NCBI RefSeq assembly: GCF_016859125.1
Contig: NZ_CP069338.1
Location: 10,791,501-10,855,500, forward strand
DNA: 64,000 nucleotides
Direction of reading: 5' to 3'
DNA from: Archangium violaceum
Lineage (GTDB): Bacteria > Myxococcota > Myxococcia > Myxococcales > Myxococcaceae
How positions within the stretch are numbered: position 1 is the stretch's first letter; every line of letters begins with the position of its first letter. Positions 50,994-59,614 of this stretch are shown here, in pieces. The notes below the pieces were generated by a model. That model worked only from the letters and a program-made list of their open reading frames with translations. It was not told where the DNA came from and did no database searches. The translations under genes were made by a program, and so were the position numbers.

Positions 50994-52493
50994 TCAGGGG
51001 CCCGTCATCGCCGCCTTCGCGCCCGGAGCGGTGGGCGCGGCGGGTGTTCCGGCGACCTCCTCTGCGGGCAGCTCCTCGTCCGAGGACTCCTCTTCCGCGG
51101 GAGTCTCCTCGGCGGGCGTCGTCTCCTCCCTGGCGGGAGTCAGCGAGCCCGGAGGCAGGCGCGCCAGGCCCAGACGCATGGCCTCGCGGCCGAGCCACGT
51201 GGCCCGGATGCGCCAGAGCGGCTCGTTGACGATGACCGCCGCCACCGCCACCTTCGGGTTGTCCTTGGGCGCGAACCCCACGAACCACGAGTAGTCCCGG
51301 AAGGGCTTGCGGTCCGCCAGCGTCCCCGTCTTGCCCACCGCGCCCGGCACGCCCATGCCCCGCTCGCGGAAGGTGCGGCGCGCGGTGCCCCTGGTCACCG
51401 TCGCCTCCAGGAGGGTCGTCAGGTCGCGCGCCACCTCGGGCGACAGCACCTGCTCGCCGGCCGGAAGCGGCGCGTTCGGGTCGGGCTCGAAGAGGATGGG
51501 CTCCCTCCAGACGCCCTTGTTGGCCGCCACGGACGCCAGCAGCGCGCCGTGCAGCGGCGAGAGGTACACGTCCCCGAAGCCCGCGCCCGTCTGCGCGAGG
51601 CGGAACTCGTCGTCTTCCGGCACGGCGGCGAGCGACACGTCCGTGGGCACCGGGAAGGAGATCTCCCGGTTGAAGTGGAAGCGGGCCGCCGCGCGCTTCA
51701 GCGCGTCGGGCGACAGGTAGCGCTGCGTCAGCTTGGCGAAGACGACGTTGGCGCTCTTGCCCATGGCCTCGGCCAACGAATGGCACTGGCCATCGCGCGC
51801 GCTGTCCTCCAGCAGCTTCTCGGAGAGCCGCCGTTTGCCGCCGTGGAAGCACGTCTCGTCCATGGGGGTGACGCCGGCCTCCAGCAGCGCGGTGCCGGTG
51901 ACGATCTTGAAGATGCTGGCCGCGGGGAAGACGGCACGCGTGGACAACCCACGCAGGCCCGGCTGCGCCTGCGAGTGCTCGGCCATGGCCAGCACGCGGC
52001 CCGTGGAGGGCTCCAGCACCACCACGGCGCCGTAGGGCACCTCGTAGTCCGTGAGGATGTGGGTGAGCTGCGACTGGAGCGTCGGGTCGATGGTCAGCGG
52101 CACGTTGCCCTGGGGCCCCGGCACCACGAGCCGTCCCTGGGCGTCCTTCTTCGCCCGGGCGAGCACGTCCTGCTTCATGGACAGCGAGCGCAAACGGGCG
52201 AAGGGCGGATCCTGCTCGCGGGAGGGCACCGGCACGGGAGGAACGAGCCCCAGCATCACCCCGGCATCCACCTGCTCCGCCACTTCGGCGACCGAAGCGT
52301 CAGGCGTCCCGGCATCCAGCAGCGCCACCTCGGCCCCCGGCGTCGTTCCCCCATCCCGGGCGCTCCCTTCGTCGGCGCTCCCTTCGTCCGCGCCGACGAG
52401 AAGGAGGAACACGGGAAGGAGAAGCATCGCCGGAAAGGCGCGGGAGAGCGTCATACGGAACCGTCTCGCGGAGGGGGGGTTGGGGGGAGGCAT
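50994..52493 (-). CDS. Penicillin-binding protein transpeptidase domain protein
   Basis: A 499-residue exported protein with an N-terminal hydrophobic signal/anchor (LSRAFPAMLLLPVFLLLVGA) and a transpeptidase domain with active-site Ser in SIFK (about residue 190), SAN (about 240) and KTG (about 385). It lacks a glycosyltransferase domain and has a short, acidic N-terminal linker, so it resembles monofunctional class B or PBP2-like enzymes; the C-terminal tail is rich in Glu, Thr and Pro. It crosslinks or remodels peptidoglycan. Start ATG 52493 has GGCAGG upstream; ATG 52454 is the next choice. Confidence 0.85.
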   Translation of the reverse strand: MPPPNPPSARRFRMTLSRAFPAMLLLPVFLLLVGADEGSADEGSARDGGTTPGAEVALLDAGTPDASVAEVAEQVDAGVMLGLVPPVPVPSREQDPPFARLRSLSMKQDVLARAKKDAQGRLVVPGPQGNVPLTIDPTLQSQLTHILTDYEVPYGAVVVLEPSTGRVLAMAEHSQAQPGLRGLSTRAVFPAASIFKIVTGTALLEAGVTPMDETCFHGGKRRLSEKLLEDSARDGQCHSLAEAMGKSANVVFAKLTQRYLSPDALKRAAARFHFNREISFPVPTDVSLAAVPEDDEFRLAQTGAGFGDVYLSPLHGALLASVAANKGVWREPILFEPDPNAPLPAGEQVLSPEVARDLTTLLEATVTRGTARRTFRERGMGVPGAVGKTGTLADRKPFRDYSWFVGFAPKDNPKVAVAAVIVNEPLWRIRATWLGREAMRLGLARLPPGSLTPAREETTPAEETPAEEESSDEELPAEEVAGTPAAPTAPGAKAAMTGP

Positions 52494-52593
52494 GGTACCT
52501 GCCCCGGACAAGACGTCCATTCTCCCGCCGATGTTCCCCTGGAGAGCAAGAATCCTGGCGAGCCCCTGTCTGGCCCGATAGGGTCCAACCGCC

Positions 52594-53397
52594 TTGAACG
52601 GATTGAATGAAATCGCGGTGATCTGGGGCGCCGAATGCCGGCGCACCGTGCGCAGCGCGCGTGCGGTGGTGTTGCTCGGGCTCTACAGCCTGATCTCCCT
52701 GGTGGTGCTGCTGGTGGGGGCCCTCCTGCGCGCGTGGATCCAGCAGATGGCGGAGCAGGCTGGCGGCGTGCTCGCCCCCTCCGAGCAGATGCCCACCCTG
52801 GTGGTGGTGGTCTTCTACCTCAGCATCCTCTTCCTGCCCCTCTACGTGGCGTTGATGGGCTTCGATCAACTGAGCGGAGAGGTGGGGCCGCGCTCCATCC
52901 GCTACCTCACCGTGCGCGCTCGCCGCTCGTCGGTGCTGATGGGCAAGTTCCTCGCCCAGACCACGATCCTGCTGGGCCTGGTGCTCGCGCTGGATTTGAT
53001 CCTCTGCGTCTACGCGTGGCTCTCGACGCCGGGCTTCGGCTTCGGCGCCTTCGTCCTCAATCTGTTCCGGTTCTGGGTGGGGACCATGGTCTTCTCCCTG
53101 GCCTTCCTGGCGCTCACCACCTTGTGCTCCAGCTTCACCACCACCCCCGCGGTGAGCCTGGTCTTCAACTTCATCTGCATCCTGCTCGCCTTCTGCATCT
53201 GGCTGGCCGGCCTGTGGTTCGGCCGCGGAGAGGGCCATCCGCTCGAGAACATCCGCTACCTGTCGCCCATGAACTACTGCACGAAGCTGCTCGACCCGGA
53301 GCCCCTGCAGTTCGGCGGGAGCGCCCTGGCCTATGTCGTCTTCGCGCTGCTCTTCCTGGGTGGCGCCTACACCGCCCTGCGCACGAGGGACCTGTGA
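52594..53397 (+). CDS. ABC exporter permease (ABC-2 type)
   Basis: The 267-residue protein has about six membrane segments, beginning ARAVVLLGLYSLISLVVLLV. A conserved-looking loop (GFDQLSGEVGPRSIRYLTVR) precedes the second helix pair, as in ABC-2 permeases of Cu/natural-product and NosY-like exporters. TTG start. Its stop overlaps the GTG of the ATPase gene (GTGA), so both subunits are made together. Substrate unknown. Confidence 0.85.
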   Translation: MNGLNEIAVIWGAECRRTVRSARAVVLLGLYSLISLVVLLVGALLRAWIQQMAEQAGGVLAPSEQMPTLVVVVFYLSILFLPLYVALMGFDQLSGEVGPRSIRYLTVRARRSSVLMGKFLAQTTILLGLVLALDLILCVYAWLSTPGFGFGAFVLNLFRFWVGTMVFSLAFLALTTLCSSFTTTPAVSLVFNFICILLAFCIWLAGLWFGRGEGHPLENIRYLSPMNYCTKLLDPEPLQFGGSALAYVVFALLFLGGAYTALRTRDL

Positions 53398-54308
53398 GCG
53401 AGCCGGCGATCGATCTCGTCAACGTCACCCGGCGCTTCGGCCCCAAGAGCGCGGTGGATGGGGTGAGCCTCACGGTGCAGAGGGGACAGGTGTACGGGCT
53501 CATCGGCCCCAACGGCGCCGGGAAAACGACCACGTTCTCCATGATGTGCGGCTACCTGCGTCCCACCGGAGGCACGCTGCGGGTGATGGGCGTGAATCCC
53601 TGGGTGGATGGGGCCCTCAAGGGAAAGCTCGGCGTGCTGCCCCAGGACGCGATGCTGCCCGGTGGTTGGAAGGTGGGGCCGCTGCTCACCTACTGGGCGC
53701 GGCTGAGTGGCCTGGACAGGCCCGAGCAGGAAGCGCGCGAGTCGCTCGAGAAGGTGGGCCTCATGGAGGCCTGGGGCGTGGAGACGCACGCGCTGTCGCA
53801 CGGCATGGCCAAGCGCGCGGCCCTGGCGCAGGCCCTCATGGGCAGGCCGCCGCTGGTGCTGCTCGACGAGCCCACCGCCGGGTTGGATCCCCGCATCGCC
53901 AATCAGGTGCGGCAGGTCATCCGGGAGCTGAGGGATCAACACACGACGGTGGTGGTCTCCAGCCACAATCTCCAGGAGCTGGAGCAGTTGTGCGACGCGG
54001 CGGCCATCCTCGATCGGGGCAGGCTGGCCCAGGCCGGCACCATGGCCGAGCTCACCAGCCAGGCCGCCGAGTTCCGCGTCCAGGTGGCCAGTGGCACCGT
54101 CATCATCCCGGAGCTCCAGGCGATCCCCGGCGTCACTTCCGCGCGCATGGAGGGGGAGACGCTCCTGCACGTCCGCTTCGACGGACAGAGCCACAAACCC
54201 GAGGAGGTCATCAGCCGCGTGGTGGGCCACCTGCTGCAGACGGGGGTGCTCATCCTCGGCGTCTCGCGGGGCCATCGGCTGGAGGAGCGGGTGCTGCAGC
54301 TCACGTAG
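53394..54308 (+). CDS. ABC exporter ATP-binding protein
   Basis: The 304-residue ATPase starts with GTG (VSEPAIDLVNVTRRFG). Walker A GPNGAGKTT (about 38), Q-loop LPQDAMLPGG, a signature loop LSHGMAKRAALAQAL in which the usual LSGGQ is LSHGM, and Walker B LVLLDEPTAGLDP are present, followed by an H-loop SSHNL. Partner of the preceding permease. The degenerate signature is seen in several ABC-2 exporters and need not abolish activity. Confidence 0.9.
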   Translation: MSEPAIDLVNVTRRFGPKSAVDGVSLTVQRGQVYGLIGPNGAGKTTTFSMMCGYLRPTGGTLRVMGVNPWVDGALKGKLGVLPQDAMLPGGWKVGPLLTYWARLSGLDRPEQEARESLEKVGLMEAWGVETHALSHGMAKRAALAQALMGRPPLVLLDEPTAGLDPRIANQVRQVIRELRDQHTTVVVSSHNLQELEQLCDAAAILDRGRLAQAGTMAELTSQAAEFRVQVASGTVIIPELQAIPGVTSARMEGETLLHVRFDGQSHKPEEVISRVVGHLLQTGVLILGVSRGHRLEERVLQLT

Positions 54309-54533
54309 GAAGCAGGCCCCCTGGAGCGGAAGGAAATCCCGCCGGAAATTCCGGGTGAAACTCCGGGCCCGCTCGTGTCACTCACGAGCCGATGGCGCTC
54401 CGCTCCCCTTCATGCACAACCACCTGCCTTGCGGTCCCAGGCGAATGGGTGTTGGGGGAATTTTCGCCAAAAAGCTTCGTGTTTTCGGGGCCCTGGGTGG
54501 TGTCTTCACCCGGCCGGGTACGCCTGCGTCGCC

Positions 54534-54562
54534 TTGCGTGCTCGGAACGGGCTCTGTTATCT
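54534..54562 (+). promoter_or_regulatory. Candidate sigma-70 promoter of the thioredoxin-fusion gene
   Basis: TTGCGT, 17 bases, TTATCT fits a housekeeping promoter; the predicted start near 54569 gives a leader of about 70 bases. The 54309-54533 stretch upstream contains no supported gene. Confidence 0.5.
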
Positions 54563-54638
54563 ACCCGCGCCCTGCTGACTTGACCAAAGCCCGGGACCGC
54601 AGTCGGACCTGACGACGTACGAGGAGCTGAAAAGACTC

Positions 54639-56606
54639 ATGAGACCCAATGTGATCGTGGCCCTGCTGGTGGGCCTGGTGCTGGGATTCGTTGGTGGCCG
54701 TGCCTTCACCGGCAGCCCCACGACCAATGCCGCTGGCAACAAGCCCACGGCGGCCGCCGCCAACGCGCCCCGTCCGAATGCCCGGCCGGTGGATCCCACC
54801 GTCTTCAAGGTTCCCATCGATGGCTCGCCCGTGAAGGGCAACGCGGACGCGCTCGTCACGCTCGTCGAGTTCTCCGACTACCAGTGCCCGTTCTGCTCCC
54901 GTGCGAACGCCACGGTGGAGCAGCTCCAGAAGGACTACGGCAGCAAGCTGCGCGTGGTCATGAAGCAGAACCCGCTCTCCTTCCACCCGCGCGCCAGGCC
55001 CGCCGCGCTGGCCGCGCTGGCCGCCGGTGAGCAGGGCAAGTACTGGGAGTACCACGAGACGCTGTTCGCCAACAGCAAGGCGCTCGAGGACGCGGACCTG
55101 GAGAAGTACGCGAGCCAGCTGGGCCTGGACATCACCCGCTGGAAGGCGGACATGGCCAGCCCCAAGCTGTCGGCCATCGTCGATCGGGATCAGGCCCTGG
55201 CCGGCAAGCTCGGCGCCAACGGCACCCCGGCCTTCTTCATCAACGGCCGCTTCCTCTCCGGCGCGCAGCCGATCGCCAACTTCAAGACGCTGATCGACGA
55301 GGAGCTCGGCAAGGCCGAGGCCCTGACGCGTTCCGGCACCCCGGCGAGCCAGGTGTACGCCGCCATCATGGCCAAGGGCGTGGAGTCCGCGCCCAGCAAG
55401 GCCGCGCAGCAGGAGGCTCCGGCCCAGGCCTACCGCAAGGTGGACGTGCCCGCCGACGCTCCCTCCTTCGGCCCGAAGGACGCCAAGGTGACGATCGTCG
55501 AGTGGTCCGACTTCGAGTGCCCCTTCTGCAGCCGCGTCGGTCCCACGCTCAAGCAGATCAAGGAGACGTACGCCAAGGACGTGCGCGTGGTGTTCCGTCA
55601 CCAGCCGCTGTCCTTCCACCCGAACGCCAAGGGCGCCGCCGAGGCCTCCATGGCCGCCCATGAGCAGGGCAAGTTCTGGGAGTACCACGACAAGCTGTTC
55701 GCCAATCAGCGCGCCCTGGATCGCGCCTCGCTCGAGAAGTACGCCCAGGAGCTGGGCCTGAACATGGGCCAGTTCAAGGCCGCGCTCGACTCCGGCAAGT
55801 TCCGCGCGAAGGTGGAGGCGGACGCCGCCGCCGGCGCCGCGGTGGGCGCCAATGGCACCCCGACCTTCTTCGTCAACGGCCGTGAGTTCGTGGGCGCCCA
55901 GCCCTTCGACAACTTCAAGAAGATCATCGAGGAGGAGAAGGCCCGCGCCGAGAAGCTGCTGGCCTCCGGCACCAAGCAGGGCGACCTGTACGCCAGGCTG
56001 ATCGAGGAGGGCCTGAAGTCCAACGGAGCCGCTCCCCAGGCGCAGGCCCCCGCCGAGCCGCCCGTGCAGAACATCGAGGTCGGTAACGCCCCGGCGCGCG
56101 GCCCGAAGAACGCCCCCGTCACCATCGTGGCCTTCTCCGACTTCGAGTGCCCGTTCTGCGGCCGCGTGGTGCCCACGCTCAAGCAGATCGAGGACGAGTA
56201 CAAGGGCAAGGTCCGCGTGGCCTTCAAGCACCAGCCGCTGCCCTTCCACGCGAACGCGAAGCCGGCCGCCATGGCCGCCATGGCCGCCCACGAGCAGGGC
56301 AAGTTCTGGGAGTACCACGACAAGCTGTTCGCCAATCAGCGCGCCCTGGATCGCGCCTCGCTCGAGAAGTACGCCCAGGAGCTGGGCCTGAACATGGGCC
56401 AGTTCAAGGCCGCGCTCGACAGCAACAAGTACGACGCGCAGGTCACCGCGGACATGAGCGAGGCCTCCCGCGTGGGTGTCAACGGCACCCCCACCTTCTT
56501 CATCAATGGCCGCGCGCTCGTGGGTGCTCAGCCCGCCGAGGCCTTCAAGCGCGTCATCGATGAGGAGCTGAAGAAGAAGGGCTCGGTCGCGGCGGACCAG
56601 AAGTAG
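54639..56606 (+). CDS. Triple DsbA-like thioredoxin fusion protein
   Basis: A 655-residue protein with an N-terminal membrane anchor or signal (RPNVIVALLVGLVLGFVGGR) and three successive DsbA/thioredoxin_4 domains, each with a CPFC redox motif (near residues 82, 294 and 504) and a cis-Pro segment (NGTPAFFING, NGTPTFFVNG, NGTPTFFING). Period about 211 residues. It should make, break or isomerise disulfides in periplasmic proteins. Domains 2 and 3 share a stretch of about 130 bases that looks identical at DNA level (around 55660-55793 and 56290-56423). A strong terminator follows. Cys-rich Ig-like surface proteins in this genome would be plausible clients (inference). Confidence 0.88.
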   Translation: MRPNVIVALLVGLVLGFVGGRAFTGSPTTNAAGNKPTAAAANAPRPNARPVDPTVFKVPIDGSPVKGNADALVTLVEFSDYQCPFCSRANATVEQLQKDYGSKLRVVMKQNPLSFHPRARPAALAALAAGEQGKYWEYHETLFANSKALEDADLEKYASQLGLDITRWKADMASPKLSAIVDRDQALAGKLGANGTPAFFINGRFLSGAQPIANFKTLIDEELGKAEALTRSGTPASQVYAAIMAKGVESAPSKAAQQEAPAQAYRKVDVPADAPSFGPKDAKVTIVEWSDFECPFCSRVGPTLKQIKETYAKDVRVVFRHQPLSFHPNAKGAAEASMAAHEQGKFWEYHDKLFANQRALDRASLEKYAQELGLNMGQFKAALDSGKFRAKVEADAAAGAAVGANGTPTFFVNGREFVGAQPFDNFKKIIEEEKARAEKLLASGTKQGDLYARLIEEGLKSNGAAPQAQAPAEPPVQNIEVGNAPARGPKNAPVTIVAFSDFECPFCGRVVPTLKQIEDEYKGKVRVAFKHQPLPFHANAKPAAMAAMAAHEQGKFWEYHDKLFANQRALDRASLEKYAQELGLNMGQFKAALDSNKYDAQVTADMSEASRVGVNGTPTFFINGRALVGAQPAEAFKRVIDEELKKKGSVAADQK

Positions 56607-56627
56607 TCCCCGCCCCGCCTGAATGAA

Positions 56628-56663
56628 AAAGGCCGTCGGACCGAAGCGGGTCCGGCGGCCTTT
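56628..56663 (+). terminator. Bidirectional terminator after the thioredoxin fusion
   Basis: AAAGGCCGTCGGACC and GGTCCGGCGGCCTTT pair over 15 positions (one G-T), followed by TCTCTTT on the plus strand and preceded by AATGAAAAA, so it can also end the convergent RidA gene. Confidence 0.88.
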
Positions 56664-56702
56664 CTCTTTGGCGGGGGTCTTCCTCCCCCACCCTCGCGCG
56701 CG

Positions 56703-57089
56703 TCAGGACACGGCGATGGCGTCGATCTCCACCTTGGAGCCACGGGGGAGCGCGGCCACCTGCACGGTGACGCGCGCCGGGGGCGCGCCGGTGAAGTAGC
56801 GGCCGTAGACCTCGTTCACCTTGGTGAAGTCGCCCAGGTCGGTGAGGAAGATGGTGCTGCGCACCACGTGGGAGAAGTCAAGCCCGGCGGCCTTCAGCAC
56901 CGCGCCCAGGTTCTTCATCACCTGCTCGGCCTGGTCGATGACGTCCCCCTCGACGATGTTCATCGTCTTCGGGTCGAGCGGGATCTGCCCGGAGAGGAAG
57001 GTCATCTTCCCGGCGTCCACCTGCACCGCCTGCGAGTAGGGGCCGATCGCCTTCGGCGCTTCGTCGGAGTGCACAATCTTGCGAGCCAT
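56703..57089 (-). CDS. RidA-family enamine/imine deaminase
   Basis: The 128-residue protein has the YjgF/RidA core: APKAIGPYSQAVQVDAGKMT, FLSGQIPLDPKT, and the catalytic Arg region FTGAPPARVTVQVAALPRGS, ending VEIDAIAVS. RidA hydrolyses reactive 2-aminoacrylate intermediates from pyridoxal-phosphate enzymes. ATG 57089 is preceded by GAGGTG at 7 bases. Monocistronic. Confidence 0.93.
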   Translation of the reverse strand: MARKIVHSDEAPKAIGPYSQAVQVDAGKMTFLSGQIPLDPKTMNIVEGDVIDQAEQVMKNLGAVLKAAGLDFSHVVRSTIFLTDLGDFTKVNEVYGRYFTGAPPARVTVQVAALPRGSKVEIDAIAVS

Positions 57090-57227
57090 GCGTTCACCTC
57101 GAAGGTGAGGCGGCCAGGAGCGGCCGCGCGTCCGCGGCGGCTCTACCACCAGCCCGGCGGGCGGCCAACCCCCTGACAGGCGGCTTCGTCCGTGTGCGAA
57201 CGAGGCGCGCTACTGCCTCGTCACAGA

Positions 57228-57259
57228 CCCTCACCCCACCCTCTCCCAGGGGGAGAGGG
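57228..57259. repeat. REP-like dispersed palindrome (copy 2)
   Basis: CCCTCACCCC followed by CCCTCTCCC-AGG-GGGAGAGGG, a perfect 9-bp stem. It lies 13 bases past the stop of the Rel gene. Same element and same position relative to a stop codon as copy 1 at 46627-46659. Confidence 0.75.
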
Positions 57260-57272
57260 AGACGTTGCACGG

Positions 57273-59495
57273 CTAGATGCGCTCGACGGAGTAGACGCCC
57301 GGGAGACGCTCGATGGTGCGCATCAGGTCGGTGAGCTGCTTGAGGTCGGAGATGGTGACCTCGAAGGTGTTCACCGCGCGGTCATCCCCCGTGGCCCTGC
57401 AGTTGGCCTGGGAGATGTTGACGCCCTTCTTGGAGAAGGTGTTGGAGATGTCCGCGAGCAGGCCCGTCCGATCCGCCGTGAGCACGCGCAGGGTGACGGG
57501 ACGCTTGAAGTCGCCGCGCACGTCCCACGACACGTCCACCCGACGCTCGGGATCCGTGGCCAGCGCCTTGTCGCAGCCCACCGTGTGCACCGTCACGCCC
57601 CGGCCCCGGGTGATGAAGCCCGCGATGGGATCTCCCGGCACCGGGTTGCAACATCGGCCGAAGCGCACCAGCACGTCGTCCACGCCGCCGATCTGCACCC
57701 CGCTGCTGTTCTGCTTGCCCACCAGCTTCTTGGCGAAGTCGGTGACGCGGGACAGGCCCGGCAGCATGCTGCCGCTGGAAGAGGACGTCTGGCTCTCCAT
57801 GGCCGCCGCCGAGCCCTTGCCGTCTCCCGTCGAGGCCGCCAGCTTCTCCGGCGGAACCACGCGGGAGATCACCTGGTTGGGCACCACCTTGCCGTAGCCC
57901 AGGGCCACCAGCAGGTCGTCCTCCACCCGGTAGCCCAGCTCCTCGCAGGTCTTCTTCAGCTCGCCGTTCTTCAGCAGCCGGTTGAAGTTGAGCTGGTAGC
58001 GCTTGAGCTCCCGCTCCAGTAGCTCGCGGCCCAGCTGAAGGCTCTTCTCGCGCTGCTGCTGCTTGATGAAGCCGCGGATGCGCTGCTGGGCCCGGCTCGT
58101 CTTGACGAAGGTGAGCCAGTCCTTGGACGGGTGCGCCTGGGGGCTGGTGAGCACCTCCACCGTGTCCCCGTTCTTCAGCTTGTAGCGCAGCGGGACGATC
58201 TTCCCATTCACCTTGGCGCCCACGCACCGGCCGCCCACGTCCGAGTGGATGGCGTAGGCGAAGTCCACCGGCGTGGCTCCCCGCGGCAGGCTCCTCACGT
58301 CCCCCTTGGGCGTGAAGACGAAGACCTCGTCGGTGAAGAGGTCCACCTTCACCGTCTCCAGGAACTCCTTGGGATCCTTGAGGTCCTGCTGCCACTCCAT
58401 GAGCTGGCGCAGCCAGGCGAACTTCTCGTCGTCCTTGCTGACGTTGGGCGTCTTGCCTTCCTTGTACGCCCAGTGCGCCGCGATGCCCTCCTCGGCCACC
58501 TTGTGCATCTCCGGGGTGCGGATCTGCACCTCGATGCGCTCGCCCAGCGGACCAATCACCGTCGTGTGCAGCGACTGGTACATGTTGGGCTTGGGGATGG
58601 CGATGAAGTCCTTGAAGCGCCCCGGCACCGGCTTCCACAGCTGGTGCACCAGGCCCAGCGCCTCGTAGCAGCTGGGCACCGCGGGCATGATGATGCGGAA
58701 GGCGATGATGTCGTGGATCTGCTCGAACTCGATCCCCTGCGACTTCATCTTCTTGTAGATGCTGTAGACGTGCTTGAAGCGGCCGCTGACGTCGCCCTTC
58801 AGGCCGCGCCCATCCAGCTTGTTGTGGATGAGCGTGCTGACGTCCTCGATGTACTTCTCCCGCTCCTTCTTGCGCTTGTTGAGCTTGTCCTGGAGCGCGA
58901 AGAAGTCCTGGGGCTTCACGTAGCGGAAGGACAGGTCCTCCAGCTCGGTCTTGATCCAGCTGATGCCCAGGCGGTTGGCCAGCGGGGCGTAGATGTCCAG
59001 GGTCTCCTGGGCGATCCTCCGCTGCTTCTCCTCGGACATGTGGTCCAGGGTCCGCATGTTGTGCGTGCGGTCCGCCAGCTTCACCAGGATGACGCGGATG
59101 TCCTGCGCCATCGCGATGATCATCTTCCGGAAGTTCTCGGCCTGTTTCTCTTCTTGTGAGAGGGTGGCGGAGGCGGAGAACTTGGACAGCTTCGTGACGC
59201 CGTCCACCAGCTGGGCGACCTCGGGGCCGAACAGCTCGGTGAGCTCCTCGGCCGTGGCGAGCGTGTCCTCGATGGTGTCGTGGAGCAGGCCGGTGACGAT
59301 GGACGCTTCGTCCAGCTTCAACTCGGCGAGGAGCCCGGCGACCTCGAGCGGATGGATGAGGTAGGGCTCACCCGACTTGCGTAGTTGGCCCTGATGCACC
59401 TTGGCCGAGTAGACGTACGCCTTCTTGATGATGTCCAGATCGGGGTCCGGATGATAGGAGGCAACCCGCTGGAGGATGTCGTTGAGGCGAATCAT
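57273..59495 (-). CDS. rel: Bifunctional (p)ppGpp synthetase/hydrolase (Rel/SpoT)
   Basis: The 740-residue enzyme has an intact HD hydrolase domain (HPLEVAGLL, then LLHDTIEDT near 70), a synthetase domain (FKDFIAIPKPNMYQSLHTTV, with EVQIRT and GIAAHWAYKEG), TGS (VFTPKGDVRSLPRGATPVDF), a Cys-containing zinc-finger/CC region (RCCNPVPGDPI) and a C-terminal ACT domain. Because the HD motif is kept it can both make and degrade the alarmone, which in myxobacteria starts development on starvation. ATG 59495 (MIRLNDILQ) is chosen over 59537. Confidence 0.95.
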   Translation of the reverse strand: MIRLNDILQRVASYHPDPDLDIIKKAYVYSAKVHQGQLRKSGEPYLIHPLEVAGLLAELKLDEASIVTGLLHDTIEDTLATAEELTELFGPEVAQLVDGVTKLSKFSASATLSQEEKQAENFRKMIIAMAQDIRVILVKLADRTHNMRTLDHMSEEKQRRIAQETLDIYAPLANRLGISWIKTELEDLSFRYVKPQDFFALQDKLNKRKKEREKYIEDVSTLIHNKLDGRGLKGDVSGRFKHVYSIYKKMKSQGIEFEQIHDIIAFRIIMPAVPSCYEALGLVHQLWKPVPGRFKDFIAIPKPNMYQSLHTTVIGPLGERIEVQIRTPEMHKVAEEGIAAHWAYKEGKTPNVSKDDEKFAWLRQLMEWQQDLKDPKEFLETVKVDLFTDEVFVFTPKGDVRSLPRGATPVDFAYAIHSDVGGRCVGAKVNGKIVPLRYKLKNGDTVEVLTSPQAHPSKDWLTFVKTSRAQQRIRGFIKQQQREKSLQLGRELLERELKRYQLNFNRLLKNGELKKTCEELGYRVEDDLLVALGYGKVVPNQVISRVVPPEKLAASTGDGKGSAAAMESQTSSSSGSMLPGLSRVTDFAKKLVGKQNSSGVQIGGVDDVLVRFGRCCNPVPGDPIAGFITRGRGVTVHTVGCDKALATDPERRVDVSWDVRGDFKRPVTLRVLTADRTGLLADISNTFSKKGVNISQANCRATGDDRAVNTFEVTISDLKQLTDLMRTIERLPGVYSVERI

Positions 59496-59614
59496 CGAGT
59501 CGTCAGCAATGCTAACTGCCGCCCCCAGGGGGGGCAATGTCAGGACCTTGGGATTTGCGCGGGATGCGCTTTCGTTGACCCCGTGTTGCGCCCACTTCTA
59601 GAGTCGATCTGCCC

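Noticed and set aside
54561-56318. A 585-codon minus-strand frame with apparent repeats
   Set aside because: The repeats merely mirror the three thioredoxin domains coded on the opposite strand.
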